A DNA stretch of 64,000 nt from PALSA-612 sp035652235 (GTDB lineage: Bacteria; Actinomycetota; Thermoleophilia; Gaiellales; Gaiellaceae). The stretch lies in NCBI GenBank assembly GCA_035652235.1, contig DASREE010000017.1, forward strand, positions 62,001-126,000. The letters are read 5' to 3'. Position 1 is the first letter of the stretch; every line of letters starts with the position of its first letter. The translations under genes were made by a program, and so were the position numbers. Of this stretch, positions 18,767 through 26,657 are shown piece by piece. Under the pieces are notes generated by a model. The model was not told where the DNA came from, did no database searches, and was given only the letters and a program-made list of their open reading frames with translations.

Positions 18767-19633
18767 CAGCTCCTCGAGCCCGTACTCGGTCAGCTCTCCC
18801 CGCTCCTGCAGGGCCCGTGCCACCGGCTCGAGGCGGTCTGCGTCCGGTCGCTCCAGATGGAGGCGTGCGCCGGCGAGCCGGCTCTCGAACAGCGCCCGCC
18901 AGTCGGGAAGCCTCAGCCGGTTCAGGAAGGCGTTCGGCCGCACCGAGTCGGCCAGCTCGCTGCGCAGGTGCGCCCAGGGCGCAACCGCCTCGTGGCGCCC
19001 ACCGAGCAGGCGGACGTCGTGGCTTCCGGTCGCGCTCGTGTAGAGGATGAAGTCGAGGTAGAGGACTCCGCCCGGTCTCAGCACGCGCGCGATCTCGTCG
19101 ATGACCGCGGCGGGTCGCTCAAGATGCTGGAAGACGGCGAGCGCGTAGACGACGTCGAAGACGGAGTCGGGGAAGCTCATGGCCGCGGCGTCCATTCGGT
19201 GCACCTCCAGTCGCAGCGGCCCGCCGACGCCGAGCCGGCGGCGGAGCTCCCGGCGCGTGCGCATGTCGACGAGGAGAGCCTTCCTGATCAGCGTCTTCGC
19301 GACGCGCGTGCCACCGTTCGCCCGCCACATCTCGACGTACCGCGGCAGGTCGAAGCCCTGCGCGATCACGTCCTGGTCGATGCCGATGACGCGATTGCCC
19401 CGCGCGGTGAAGTAGGTCATCTGCACGAGCAGCTGGCCGGCACCGACGTCGAGCATCGTCAACCCCTCGACCGGCGCGCCGAGCTCCTCCGACACGAGCC
19501 GCTCGACCGTGCGCAGCCCGTCGAGCGCGCCGGCGACGTGCTCGGCCACGTTCCCGGACCGGGCTCGCGCGAGGTAGGCAGCCTCGCGCGCGAGCTGTCC
19601 GAGCCCTCGGCTCTGCCCGCTGTACGACCTCAC
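18722..19633 (-). CDS. SAM-dependent class I methyltransferase
   Basis: Small-molecule or sugar methyltransferase with a single Rossmann methyltransferase domain. The SAM-binding motif TMLDVGAGQLLVQM is near residues 59-72, VIGIDQD follows, then VFDVVYALAVFQHLERP and IARVLRPGGVLYLDF, a standard methyltransferase 11 layout. The GTG at 19633 is chosen because GGGAGGGAG lies seven to twelve bases upstream and a good promoter (TTGCCG-17-TAGAAC) sits further out; this gives 303 residues. A longer frame upstream crosses that promoter. The substrate is unknown; location within the glycan island suggests a sugar or glycan precursor. Confidence 0.87.
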   Translation of the reverse strand: MRSYSGQSRGLGQLAREAAYLARARSGNVAEHVAGALDGLRTVERLVSEELGAPVEGLTMLDVGAGQLLVQMTYFTARGNRVIGIDQDVIAQGFDLPRYVEMWRANGGTRVAKTLIRKALLVDMRTRRELRRRLGVGGPLRLEVHRMDAAAMSFPDSVFDVVYALAVFQHLERPAAVIDEIARVLRPGGVLYLDFILYTSATGSHDVRLLGGRHEAVAPWAHLRSELADSVRPNAFLNRLRLPDWRALFESRLAGARLHLERPDADRLEPVARALQERGELTEYGLEELLTHRVAVLWRKPVA

Positions 19634-19676
19634 TGGGCTCCCTCCCGTCTGTCCGGCTCGCGTCGACGACGGACTG

Positions 19677-19705
19677 GTTCTAGCCGAGACCGTTGCCCCC
19701 GGCAA
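19677..19705 (-). promoter_or_regulatory. Sigma-70-type promoter for the methyltransferase gene
   Basis: On the minus strand TTGCCG (-35) and TAGAAC (-10) are separated by 17 bases. The -10 is about 44 bases before the GTG at 19633, leaving a leader that contains the GGGAGG ribosome site. Spacing and position are both good. Confidence 0.55.
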
Positions 19706-19713
19706 GGAGGCGC

Positions 19714-19748
19714 CGCGGACCGCCCGCGGCCGCCATCGACGGTCCGCG
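19714..19748. repeat. 9-base inverted repeat upstream of the aminotransferase gene
   Basis: CGCGGACCG and CGGTCCGCG are separated by 17 bases in the divergent promoter region between the methyltransferase and aminotransferase genes, ending 10 bases before the candidate -10 element. It may be a regulator site for the amino-sugar genes; chance in GC-rich sequence is possible. Confidence 0.35.
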
Positions 19749-19758
19749 AAGGCGGATG

Positions 19759-19764
19759 TACTCT
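19759..19764 (+). promoter_or_regulatory. Candidate -10 element for a leaderless transcript
   Basis: TACTCT lies exactly six bases before the GTG at 19771 of the aminotransferase gene, so transcription would start at or next to the start codon. The same arrangement recurs at several other genes in the window. Confidence 0.5.
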
Positions 19765-19770
19765 GAGTCG

Positions 19771-20907
19771 GTGCCCCCGGAACCAGTCACCTCCGCGCAC
19801 GTTCCGGTGCCGTTCCTCGATCTGCGGCCGTCGCAGGCCGGGCTCGAGCAGGCCATCCTCGCCGAGATCGCCGCGCTCGTCGAGACGGGAGCGTTCGCCA
19901 ACGGTCCCCAGGTGTCGCAGTTCGAGGAGGCGTTCGCCGGCTACTGCGGGAGCCGCGCCTGCGTCGGTCTGGCGAGCGGTCTCGACGCGCTCCGCCTCGG
20001 CCTCCTGGCGGCGGGCCTCGAGGCGGGCGACGAGGTGATCGTTCCCGCGATGACCTTCATCGCCACGGTCGAGGCGGTGACGCAGGCGGGCGGACGCCCC
20101 GTGTTCGTCGACGTCTCCGAGTCGGACTACTGCCTGGACACGCGGCAAGTCGCGAGCGCGGTCGGCGAGCGGACGCGCTTCGTCGTCCCCGTCCACCTGT
20201 ACGGGCAGATGGCCGACATGCGGACGATCCGCGATCTCGCCGGGAGCAGGGTGCAGGTGCTCGAGGATGCCTGCCAGGCGCACGGCGCGGCGCGGGACGG
20301 GCTGCGCGCCGGCGCCACGGGCGTGGCGGGCGCGTTCAGCTTCTACCCTGCGAAGAACCTCGGCGCCTTCGGCGACGCCGGCGCTGTCGTCACCGACGAC
20401 GACGCGCTCGCCGCACGGGTGCGGGCGCTTCGCGAGCACGGCCAGAGCCGCAAGTACCGGCACGAGCGCGAGGGGTTCACCGCGCGCCTCGACACGATCC
20501 AGGCGATCGTCCTCCTGCACAAGCTGCCGCTGCTCGACGCCTGGAACGACCAGCGGCGCGCGGCGGCGGAGCAGTACGCGGTCGAGCTCGACGGCTGCGG
20601 CGACCTGCGTCTTCCCCCGGTCGCGCCGGGCAGCGATCCCGTCTGGCACGTCTACGTCGTGCGCACGGCCGATCCGGACGCGCTCGCGGATCACCTGGCG
20701 GCGCGCGGCATCGGCACCGGCCGCCACTACCCCGAGCCGCTCCACCTCTCGGCCGCGTACGCCCGGCTCGGGCATGGGCCGGGCGACTTCCCGGTCGCGG
20801 AGGCGCTGGCCGCAGAGGGGCTGTCGCTGCCGATGTTCCCGGGGATCACGGAGGAGCAGGTGGAGGCGGTGACGCGCGCCGTCGCCGGCTTCTTCGACGG
20901 TGGCTGA
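19771..20907 (+). CDS. DegT/DnrJ/EryC1-family sugar aminotransferase (3-amino sugar type)
   Basis: PLP-dependent aminotransferase that puts an amino group on a keto nucleotide sugar. The 378 residues start into the family with VPFLDLRP, then CVGLASGLDALRLGLLA, VIVPAMTFIATVEAV, VLEDACQAHGA, and FSFYPAKNLGAFGDAGA with the PLP lysine. The following gene is an FdtC/WbpD-like acetyltransferase, so a dTDP-3-amino-3,6-dideoxyhexose route (FdtB-like) is plausible; the 4-keto isomerase of that route is not adjacent. GTG 19771 is preferred because of the TACTCT element six bases upstream; ATG 19756 is in frame and would add five residues. It begins a three-gene plus-strand operon. Confidence 0.9.
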   Translation: MPPEPVTSAHVPVPFLDLRPSQAGLEQAILAEIAALVETGAFANGPQVSQFEEAFAGYCGSRACVGLASGLDALRLGLLAAGLEAGDEVIVPAMTFIATVEAVTQAGGRPVFVDVSESDYCLDTRQVASAVGERTRFVVPVHLYGQMADMRTIRDLAGSRVQVLEDACQAHGAARDGLRAGATGVAGAFSFYPAKNLGAFGDAGAVVTDDDALAARVRALREHGQSRKYRHEREGFTARLDTIQAIVLLHKLPLLDAWNDQRRAAAEQYAVELDGCGDLRLPPVAPGSDPVWHVYVVRTADPDALADHLAARGIGTGRHYPEPLHLSAAYARLGHGPGDFPVAEALAAEGLSLPMFPGITEEQVEAVTRAVAGFFDGG

Positions 20908-21409
20908 CGCGCCCGCGAACGACGCCCCTTACCGCCTGATCGTCGACGTCGAGTTCGGCGAGGGTGTCGTCGTGCACCCGTTCACGAACCTGTACGGCTG
21001 CCGCATCGGCGACGAGACGCGCATCGGCCCCTTCGTCGAGATCCAGCGCGGCGCCTCGATCGGCAGCCGCTGCAAGATCCAGAGCCATACCTTCGTCTGC
21101 GACGGCGTCGAGATCGGCGACGAGGTGTTCGTCGGGCACGGCGTCATGTTCATCAACGACAAGTTCCCGGCCGCCGCGACGAGCGACGGACGCCTGCGGA
21201 CGGCTGCCGACTGGACGCTGCTGCGCACGGCGGTGGAGCGCGGCGCGTCGATCGGCTCGGGCGCAGTCGTCCTCGGCGGAGTCCGGATCGGGAGCGGTGC
21301 CCTCGTCGGCGCGGGGGCGGTCGTCACCCGCGACGTCGCCCCCGGCGAGGTCGTGGCTGGCATCCCGGCGCGGGCGCTCGCACGCGCGACGGCCGGCCGC
21401 GAGGAGTGA
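20900..21409 (+). CDS. Nucleotide-sugar N-acetyltransferase, hexapeptide type (FdtC/WbpD-like)
   Basis: Expected to N-acetylate the amino sugar formed by the upstream aminotransferase, using acetyl-CoA. The 169 residues are built of hexapeptide repeats: VVHPFTNLYGCRIGDETRIG, IGSRCKIQSHTFVCDGVEIG, then GHGVMFINDKFP, a hallmark of WbpD/WlbB/FdtC enzymes where the Asn-Asp-Lys segment forms the sugar-binding loop. The end VVAGIPARALAR is the usual tail. The GTG start lies inside the aminotransferase gene (8-base overlap), implying coupling. Confidence 0.9.
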   Translation: MADAPANDAPYRLIVDVEFGEGVVVHPFTNLYGCRIGDETRIGPFVEIQRGASIGSRCKIQSHTFVCDGVEIGDEVFVGHGVMFINDKFPAAATSDGRLRTAADWTLLRTAVERGASIGSGAVVLGGVRIGSGALVGAGAVVTRDVAPGEVVAGIPARALARATAGREE

Positions 21410-21412
21410 GCG

Positions 21413-22534
21413 GTGGCGGACGGCTCGCCGCCAGGGCTCGCCGCAAGCGTGATCGTGCCGGTGCGCAACGGTCGCTCCGTGCTGCCCGCGCTGCTCGCAG
21501 CTCTGGCGGCCCAGACGCTCCCGCAGGAGCGGTTCGAGGTCGTGATCGGGGACGACGGCTCGACCGACGGCGGTACCGACCGGTTGGAGACAGCCGGCGG
21601 GCGGGTTCGCGTCGCGCGGGCGGGTGCGAGCACCGGCTACGCTGCCCGCAACAGGGCGGCGCGGCTCGCCCGCGCCCCGGTGCTCGCGTTCTGCGATGCG
21701 GATTGCGTGCCCGAGCCTGGCTGGCTCGAAGCCGGATTGGCCGCGATCGAGGACGCCGACGTGGTCGGCGGCTTCATCCGCGGCGTGGGGCCGCCGCGTC
21801 CGACGATCTGGACGTTGCTGGACATGGACACCTTCGTCGACGGCGAGCGTGCGGTCCGAGCCGGGGGCCTCCTGACCGGCAACCTCTTCGTCCGCCGCGC
21901 CCTGTTCGAGGAGCTCGGGGGTTTCGACGAGTCACTGCCGCGTACGGGAGACTTCGAGTTCGCGCGGCGCTGCCACGCGCGAGGGGCGCGGGTCGCCTTC
22001 AGCCGGGACGCGGTCGTCAGCCATCCGACCTACAACCGCGCGCGTCCGTTCCTCGCGAAGGTGTGGGCGGTCAACCGCTGGTACGGCTGGTCGGAGGGAC
22101 GCGACGGCCGGCGACCGAACGCGCTCCGGCTGCGGGCCTGGGTTCCGTTCGTGCAGACCTATCGCACCCGGCGGTCGTTCGGCAGGCCGGTCGGCCTGGC
22201 AACGGCGCGCCTGCGCGAGAACGGGGTCGAGCCGCGGCTCGTCGACCACCTGCGGGCGCTCCCGCTCATCTACCTCGTGCTGCCGTACATGGGCTGCTGC
22301 GGACAGGTGCTCGGCTGGCAAGCAGGCCGCAGGCTCGCGCGGCGAGCCGCCCGCCTGCGCTCAGCTCGAGGCGACGCCGACGTGCGCCCGGCGGCGATGG
22401 TACTCGCCGACGAGACGACGGAACTCGCCGTACGGGCTCGGCGAGACGACGTGCAGGGCCGCCGCGTAGGCGAGGGCGCCGGTGGCGACGCAGATCGCCA
22501 GGTCGAGCCCAGCGCCCCAGCCTGTCGGGAGTAG
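21413..22534 (+). CDS. Glycosyltransferase family 2
   Basis: GT-A fold glycosyltransferase, probably adding a sugar to a lipid-linked intermediate. N-terminal SVIVPVRNGRSVLPALLAAL (about 12-31), VVIGDDGSTDGG, TGYAARNRAARLA, then the metal-binding FCDADCVPEPGW, NLFVRRALFEELGGFDE and a C-terminal region with a hydrophobic segment LPLIYLVLPYMGCC. It starts three bases after the acetyltransferase stop. The last ~60 residues (from about RLRSARGDADV) have atypical composition and overlap the convergent flippase gene by 174 bases, so the natural C-terminus may be shorter and the normal stop may have been lost. Confidence 0.88.
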   Translation: MADGSPPGLAASVIVPVRNGRSVLPALLAALAAQTLPQERFEVVIGDDGSTDGGTDRLETAGGRVRVARAGASTGYAARNRAARLARAPVLAFCDADCVPEPGWLEAGLAAIEDADVVGGFIRGVGPPRPTIWTLLDMDTFVDGERAVRAGGLLTGNLFVRRALFEELGGFDESLPRTGDFEFARRCHARGARVAFSRDAVVSHPTYNRARPFLAKVWAVNRWYGWSEGRDGRRPNALRLRAWVPFVQTYRTRRSFGRPVGLATARLRENGVEPRLVDHLRALPLIYLVLPYMGCCGQVLGWQAGRRLARRAARLRSARGDADVRPAAMVLADETTELAVRARRDDVQGRRVGEGAGGDADRQVEPSAPACRE

Positions 22535-23845
22535 CTCCAGCACCAGCCAGACGACGGCGCCCATCGCGGCCGACGCGGTGGCGACCCCGATCACGCTGCG
22601 GGCGACGTCGGCCAGCGTCACGCCGATCAAGCGCCCGGCGATCGAGAAGCTCGGGGAGGCCATCAGCACAGTCCAGCAGGCGTAGGCCACGGAGACGCCC
22701 TTGACGCCCCAGGGCAGGCCGATGAAGAACGAGACGATGACCGTGACCGTGGACACGACCCCCCAGCGGAACATCCAGTCGGCCCGGCCCTGCGACTGGA
22801 AGATCCAGCCGGTCGTCCGCGTCAGACACTGGACGATCGACGGGATGCAGAGGATCTGCAGGATCGGTACGACCGGCCGCCATCGCTCGCCGTAGACGGA
22901 GAGGATGAACGGGTTGGCGACGACCAGCAGACCGATCATGGCCGGGAAGGTGACGAGCGCGATCAGGCCCGTCGCGCGCAGGTAGACGCGCTTCACCTGC
23001 TCCTGGTCCTCGTGCAGGCGCGAGAGAGCCGGGAACATCACCCGGGACGTCACCGACGCGACCAGGCCGACGGGGAGCAGCATCAGGTTGTAGGCGCGGT
23101 TGTAGTAGGCGAGCGGGGCGGTGCCGACGAACCGGCCGATCAGCAGGTTGTCCGCGTTCCGGGCCCAGTAGTTGAGCGCGTTGAACGCGGCCAGCCGGCT
23201 GCTGAACTGCCAGAGGTCGCCGAAGGCGCCTCGGTCGATCCGCCATCCGGGCCGCCACGGCGTCGCCACCCACAGGGCGAGCGAGCGGAAGCCGGTCGAG
23301 GCGAGGAAGTACGCGGCCAGGCTCCAGACGCCGAAGCCGGAGGCCGCGAGGCCGACGGCCAGCCCGTTCGACGCGAGCAGCGTCGTGTTCTCGACGATGG
23401 CGATGCGGCGGAAGTCCATCTGCCGCTGCAGCAGCGCCATCTGCACCATGCCGGCCGCGCCGAGGACGAAGTCCGGGGAGACGGCGAGCGTGAGCCCGAG
23501 GAGCCTCGGCTGCCCGAAGAAGGCGGCGACGCCGGGAGCCGCGCCCATCATCACCAGCATGAGCACCACGCCCGCCAGGAGGTTCGTCCAGAAGGCGGTG
23601 GTGAGGTGCCGTTCCTCGAGCCTCGGGCGCTGGATGATCGCCGCCGTCAGCCCGAAGTCGACGAACACCGTGACGAAACCCGTGAAGACGGCGATCAGGG
23701 CCATCAACCCGAACTCGTGCGGGACGAGCAGGCGCGCGAGCGTCGCGGTGAAGGCGAACTGCGTCGCCTGCAGCACGAGTTGGGACGACGCGGTCCAGCC
23801 GAGACCGCTGATCGTGCGCCGGCGGATGTCCTTGTCCTCGCTCAC
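22361..23845 (-). CDS. Polysaccharide flippase (Wzx-like, MOP superfamily)
   Basis: Multi-spanning membrane protein that would flip the lipid-linked repeat unit across the membrane. At 494 residues it has the family's 12-14 helices. Recognisable pieces are the N-terminal RRTISGLGWTASSQLVLQA (about 8-27), LARLLVPHEFGLMALIAVF, the central LNYWARNADNLLIGRFVG and LAYYNRAYNLMLLPV, which match the PST (polysaccharide transport) branch. GTG start at 23845. The C-terminus HRRRAHVGVASS is hydrophilic as expected. No Wzy polymerase is evident in the window. The 3' end overlaps the convergent glycosyltransferase gene. Confidence 0.92.
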   Translation of the reverse strand: MSEDKDIRRRTISGLGWTASSQLVLQATQFAFTATLARLLVPHEFGLMALIAVFTGFVTVFVDFGLTAAIIQRPRLEERHLTTAFWTNLLAGVVLMLVMMGAAPGVAAFFGQPRLLGLTLAVSPDFVLGAAGMVQMALLQRQMDFRRIAIVENTTLLASNGLAVGLAASGFGVWSLAAYFLASTGFRSLALWVATPWRPGWRIDRGAFGDLWQFSSRLAAFNALNYWARNADNLLIGRFVGTAPLAYYNRAYNLMLLPVGLVASVTSRVMFPALSRLHEDQEQVKRVYLRATGLIALVTFPAMIGLLVVANPFILSVYGERWRPVVPILQILCIPSIVQCLTRTTGWIFQSQGRADWMFRWGVVSTVTVIVSFFIGLPWGVKGVSVAYACWTVLMASPSFSIAGRLIGVTLADVARSVIGVATASAAMGAVVWLVLELLPTGWGAGLDLAICVATGALAYAAALHVVSPSPYGEFRRLVGEYHRRRAHVGVASS

Positions 23846-24021
23846 GCTGCTCCCGTATACGAGGCGGGCGGCGCCTCTCCCACCCGCGCTGCCGACGCCT
23901 CGCCTCCTTGCGTCGGCCCGCGCGCCGCACTGCCCATCTCTACCGGCTGGGCCTCACACACGCTCGTGGAGCGGCGGGCCATCCTCGACGGCCGACGCGA
24001 GAGGCAACTCCTGCGCGGCGC

Positions 24022-24492
24022 CTAGACAACAGGCGAGGAGCGCGCCGACGATCCCTGTCGGCAGCCGGCGGACGGGTGCCGCGAGCTCCCCCCGCCGGCG
24101 GCGTCGGACACGGCCGGGGAGGCGGTCGCCAGGCCGAAGACGGTGCGCAGCAGGTCCTGCCCTGCCTCCGGGTCCCGCTCGTGCTCGGCCTCCTCGCCGC
24201 GAACGCGCCCGGGGAGGACGACGACGGAGCAGGACGCGGGGATTGGGCTCCCGGCAGCGACTGCGAGCGGCTCGAGCACGACGACGTCGGGGCGCAGCGA
24301 CTCGACCATGGCCTGCGCCTCGGCCAGGGTCGCCGCTGCCCCGACGAGCTCGAGGTCATCGAGGGAGGCAAGCGCGTGCAGTCGCACGCAATCGGCGCCG
24401 ACCACGAGCACGCGCGGGCGCTGCCGCTGCTCGTCGCGCTGCTGCGAAGCGCCCCCCTCCAGGAGGACGAGTCCGTGTCGTGGTCGAGGCAA
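24022..24492 (-). CDS. Degenerate receiver-like protein (CheY fold) without output domain
   Basis: The first ~95 residues read like a response-regulator receiver: PRVLVVGADC (first strand), LELVGAAATLAEAQAMVESL (second strand and helix) and RPDVVVLEPL (third strand), then SVVVLPGR. The phosphorylated Asp expected at the end of the third strand is Glu, and the acidic pair after the first strand is missing, so normal phosphorylation is unlikely. The C-terminal ~50 residues are low-complexity and no DNA-binding domain follows. Codon use is typical of real genes here. The start is uncertain: TTG 24492 opens the frame, but an internal GTG closer to the first strand could serve. It lies between the flippase and a glycosyltransferase and may regulate glycan production. 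Confidence 0.55.
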   Translation of the reverse strand: MPRPRHGLVLLEGGASQQRDEQRQRPRVLVVGADCVRLHALASLDDLELVGAAATLAEAQAMVESLRPDVVVLEPLAVAAGSPIPASCSVVVLPGRVRGEEAEHERDPEAGQDLLRTVFGLATASPAVSDAAGGGSSRHPSAGCRQGSSARSSPVV

Positions 24493-24689
24493 GATGGACA
24501 GTGACCCAGGCCGCCGTTCCGAGTCGCGCGTGCCCCGCGATTGTCAGGGTGCGACCGGGAGCCGGCAACAAGCGAATGGGGGGTTGTGCTCCCCCGAAGG
24601 AACGGCCTGCGACCAGGAGCGTCGGCCGCGGGCTCGATCTGACACACGCTGCTTGACAGCCTCGTCTGGGTCGGCGCAAGCTGAGTTTC

Positions 24690-25679
24690 GTGCCCTCGTC
24701 GCTCGTCACCGTCGTCACGCCCGTTCACAACGGCGCCGCCCACCTTGCCGAGTGTGTCGAGAGCGTCCTCGCGCAGACCTACGACAACTGGCAGCACGTG
24801 ATCGTCGACAACTGCAGCAGCGATCGTACGCCCGAGATCGCGCGGTCGTATGCTCGCCGCGACGAGCGCATCCGCTACCTGCGGCACGACGAGTTCGTCG
24901 AGGTCGTGGCGAGCTACAACCGCGCCTTTCGTGTCGCCGCCGCGTCGGAGGGCTCCTTCTGCAAGCTCCTCGGCGCCGACGACTGGCTCTACCCCGAGTG
25001 CCTCGAGCGCATGGTCGACCTGGCCGAGAGGCACCCCTCCGTCGGGTTGGTGACGGCCTACCGGGTCAAGAACGGCAAGGTCGACCTGGCGGATCTTCCA
25101 CCCGGCGTCGACTTCGCGCCCGGGCACGAGGTGCTCGCGGCGAGCCTGCTCCGCCGTATCTCGGTCATCGGCTCGCCGACGTCGATTCTCCTGCGCTCCG
25201 ATCTCGTGCGGCGGCGCGATCCCTTCTACGACGAGTCGTTCCGTCACGCGGACACCGAGGCTGCGTACTGGGTGCTGACGCAGTCGGACTTCGCGCTCGT
25301 GCATCGGGTCGTCACCTTCTCGCGCAGCTCGGAGCGCAGCCAGAGCTCCATCTCGACTGGGCTCAACTCCCACCGAGCCGAGCGGGTGCGCATGGTGCTG
25401 CGCTACGGGCCCGGGTGCCTCAGCCGGCGGGACTACCGCCGCCAGCTTCGGCGTGAGCTCGCGCAGTACGTCTACTGGCACGTGAAGCAGCGGGCGAAGC
25501 CGTCGCGCCGCAGCGACCACGCCTTCCAGGACTTCCACCGGCGTGCGGTCGAGCTGATCCGGGCGGAGGGATCCGACGACGCCGACGTCCGCCGGGCGAC
25601 CGCGCTCGTCGCGAGGCTCCTCCGTCCGCCTGTCGCTTTCCGGCAGGCGGCGGGCCGGAAGCTGTCCGCGGAGGGCTAG
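24690..25679 (+). CDS. Glycosyltransferase family 2
   Basis: GT-A family 2 enzyme of 329 residues. It starts TVVTPVHNGAAHLAECVESV (about 7-26), followed by QTYDNWQHVIVDNCSSDRTPEIA and the metal-binding KLLGADDWLYPECLERM; the acceptor half contains GSPTSILLRSDLVRRR and FRHADTEAAYW. The C-terminal third is basic with RRQLRRELAQYVYWHVK. It is a monocistronic gene facing the sigma-factor gene, with a four-base gap between the convergent stops. The donor and acceptor sugars cannot be told from the sequence. Confidence 0.9.
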   Translation: MPSSLVTVVTPVHNGAAHLAECVESVLAQTYDNWQHVIVDNCSSDRTPEIARSYARRDERIRYLRHDEFVEVVASYNRAFRVAAASEGSFCKLLGADDWLYPECLERMVDLAERHPSVGLVTAYRVKNGKVDLADLPPGVDFAPGHEVLAASLLRRISVIGSPTSILLRSDLVRRRDPFYDESFRHADTEAAYWVLTQSDFALVHRVVTFSRSSERSQSSISTGLNSHRAERVRMVLRYGPGCLSRRDYRRQLRRELAQYVYWHVKQRAKPSRRSDHAFQDFHRRAVELIRAEGSDDADVRRATALVARLLRPPVAFRQAAGRKLSAEG

Positions 25680-25683
25680 GCTC

Positions 25684-26376
25684 CTAGGCGGCGATCTCGT
25701 CGTGGGCGATGAACACGGCCTGCGCGATCGACCTCGCCCCGAGTCGCCTCAGGGCTCGGCGGCGGTGCGTCTTGATCGTGTCGATCGACTTGCGCAGACG
25801 GTCCGCCGTCTCCTCGGCGGTCTCGCCGAGCGCTGCCCCCCGCAGCACCTCAAGCTCCGACGGCGTCAGCCTGCTCGCCCGCCGGGCGGGGCCGTGGCCG
25901 GCGATCGCCGCCGCGAGCTGCTCACGCTGCTCGACGACCTCCTCGACCGACGGCCGCACGTCGACAAGCGTATCCGAGATCGTGACTCCTTTGTCGTTGA
26001 TGGGTCGCTCGATGGAGACGACGACGACCCGGTGGCCGCGGTCTCGGGCGTACCGCGGGAGGAAGTGGTCGCGCCTGATCGCGTCGAGCATCGCGCCCTT
26101 CACTCGCCTGAAGGCGTAGCTGCGGAAGCTCCCGCGCGCCGGGTCGTAGCGGCGAGCTGCGCGGATCAGCGCGAGCTGTCCCTCACCGCGGAGGTCGTCG
26201 CGATCGATGGCCGGCGAGCGGACGAGGCGGTCGAGGTGGCTGGTCGCGATCTCGACCAGGTCCTGGTTCTCGATCACGAGGTCGGTCGGGCTCGGCCGCG
26301 CGCTGCGGCGGCGCGCGCCGCCGGCCTGCTGCGAGCGCCGGCGCAGGCGGAAGCGCGTGCGAGGCAGGTCAGGCAC
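25684..26376 (-). CDS. Sigma-70-family factor with LuxR-type C-terminal HTH
   Basis: The 230 residues combine two normally separate parts. Region 2 is clear at about 35-110: NQDLVEIATSHLDRLV, RDDLRGEGQLALIRAARRYD, FRSYAFRRVKGAMLDAIRRD, matching core-binding and -10 recognition of FliA/WhiG-like factors. In place of region 4, residues ~168-225 read as a LuxR/GerE helix-turn-helix: LTPSELEVLRGAALGETAEE, then TIKTHRRRALRRLGARSIAQ. A region-3-like linker lies between. Such a protein could direct RNA polymerase at special -10 elements with a different upstream contact. GTG start with GGACGGAGCG before it. It sits inside the glycan island with no anti-sigma factor adjacent. The domain swap is seen; the function is inferred. 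Confidence 0.85.
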   Translation of the reverse strand: MPDLPRTRFRLRRRSQQAGGARRRSARPSPTDLVIENQDLVEIATSHLDRLVRSPAIDRDDLRGEGQLALIRAARRYDPARGSFRSYAFRRVKGAMLDAIRRDHFLPRYARDRGHRVVVVSIERPINDKGVTISDTLVDVRPSVEEVVEQREQLAAAIAGHGPARRASRLTPSELEVLRGAALGETAEETADRLRKSIDTIKTHRRRALRRLGARSIAQAVFIAHDEIAA

Positions 26377-26657
26377 CGCTCCGTCCGTCCTGCTCGACCC
26401 GGATCTGCCCGCCTGCCCGAGGCGCTCCTGGATGCGCTGCGCTTCCGATGTCGAGCCTGTCGACCATCCCGTTCGACGCGCTGCTTCACGCGAACGACTC
26501 GCGCCGCTGCCAGCACCGGAGAGACCAGCACCGCATACGCCGGAGTGACCGCGCGACTTTCGGAGGGGCTTGCGAATCTATAGCAGCGTCGCCGGACGGG
26601 CCGGGCGGTGGAGCAAGGAAACGCCTCGCCCGCTTCCGGCGGCGCGCGCGGCGCGGG

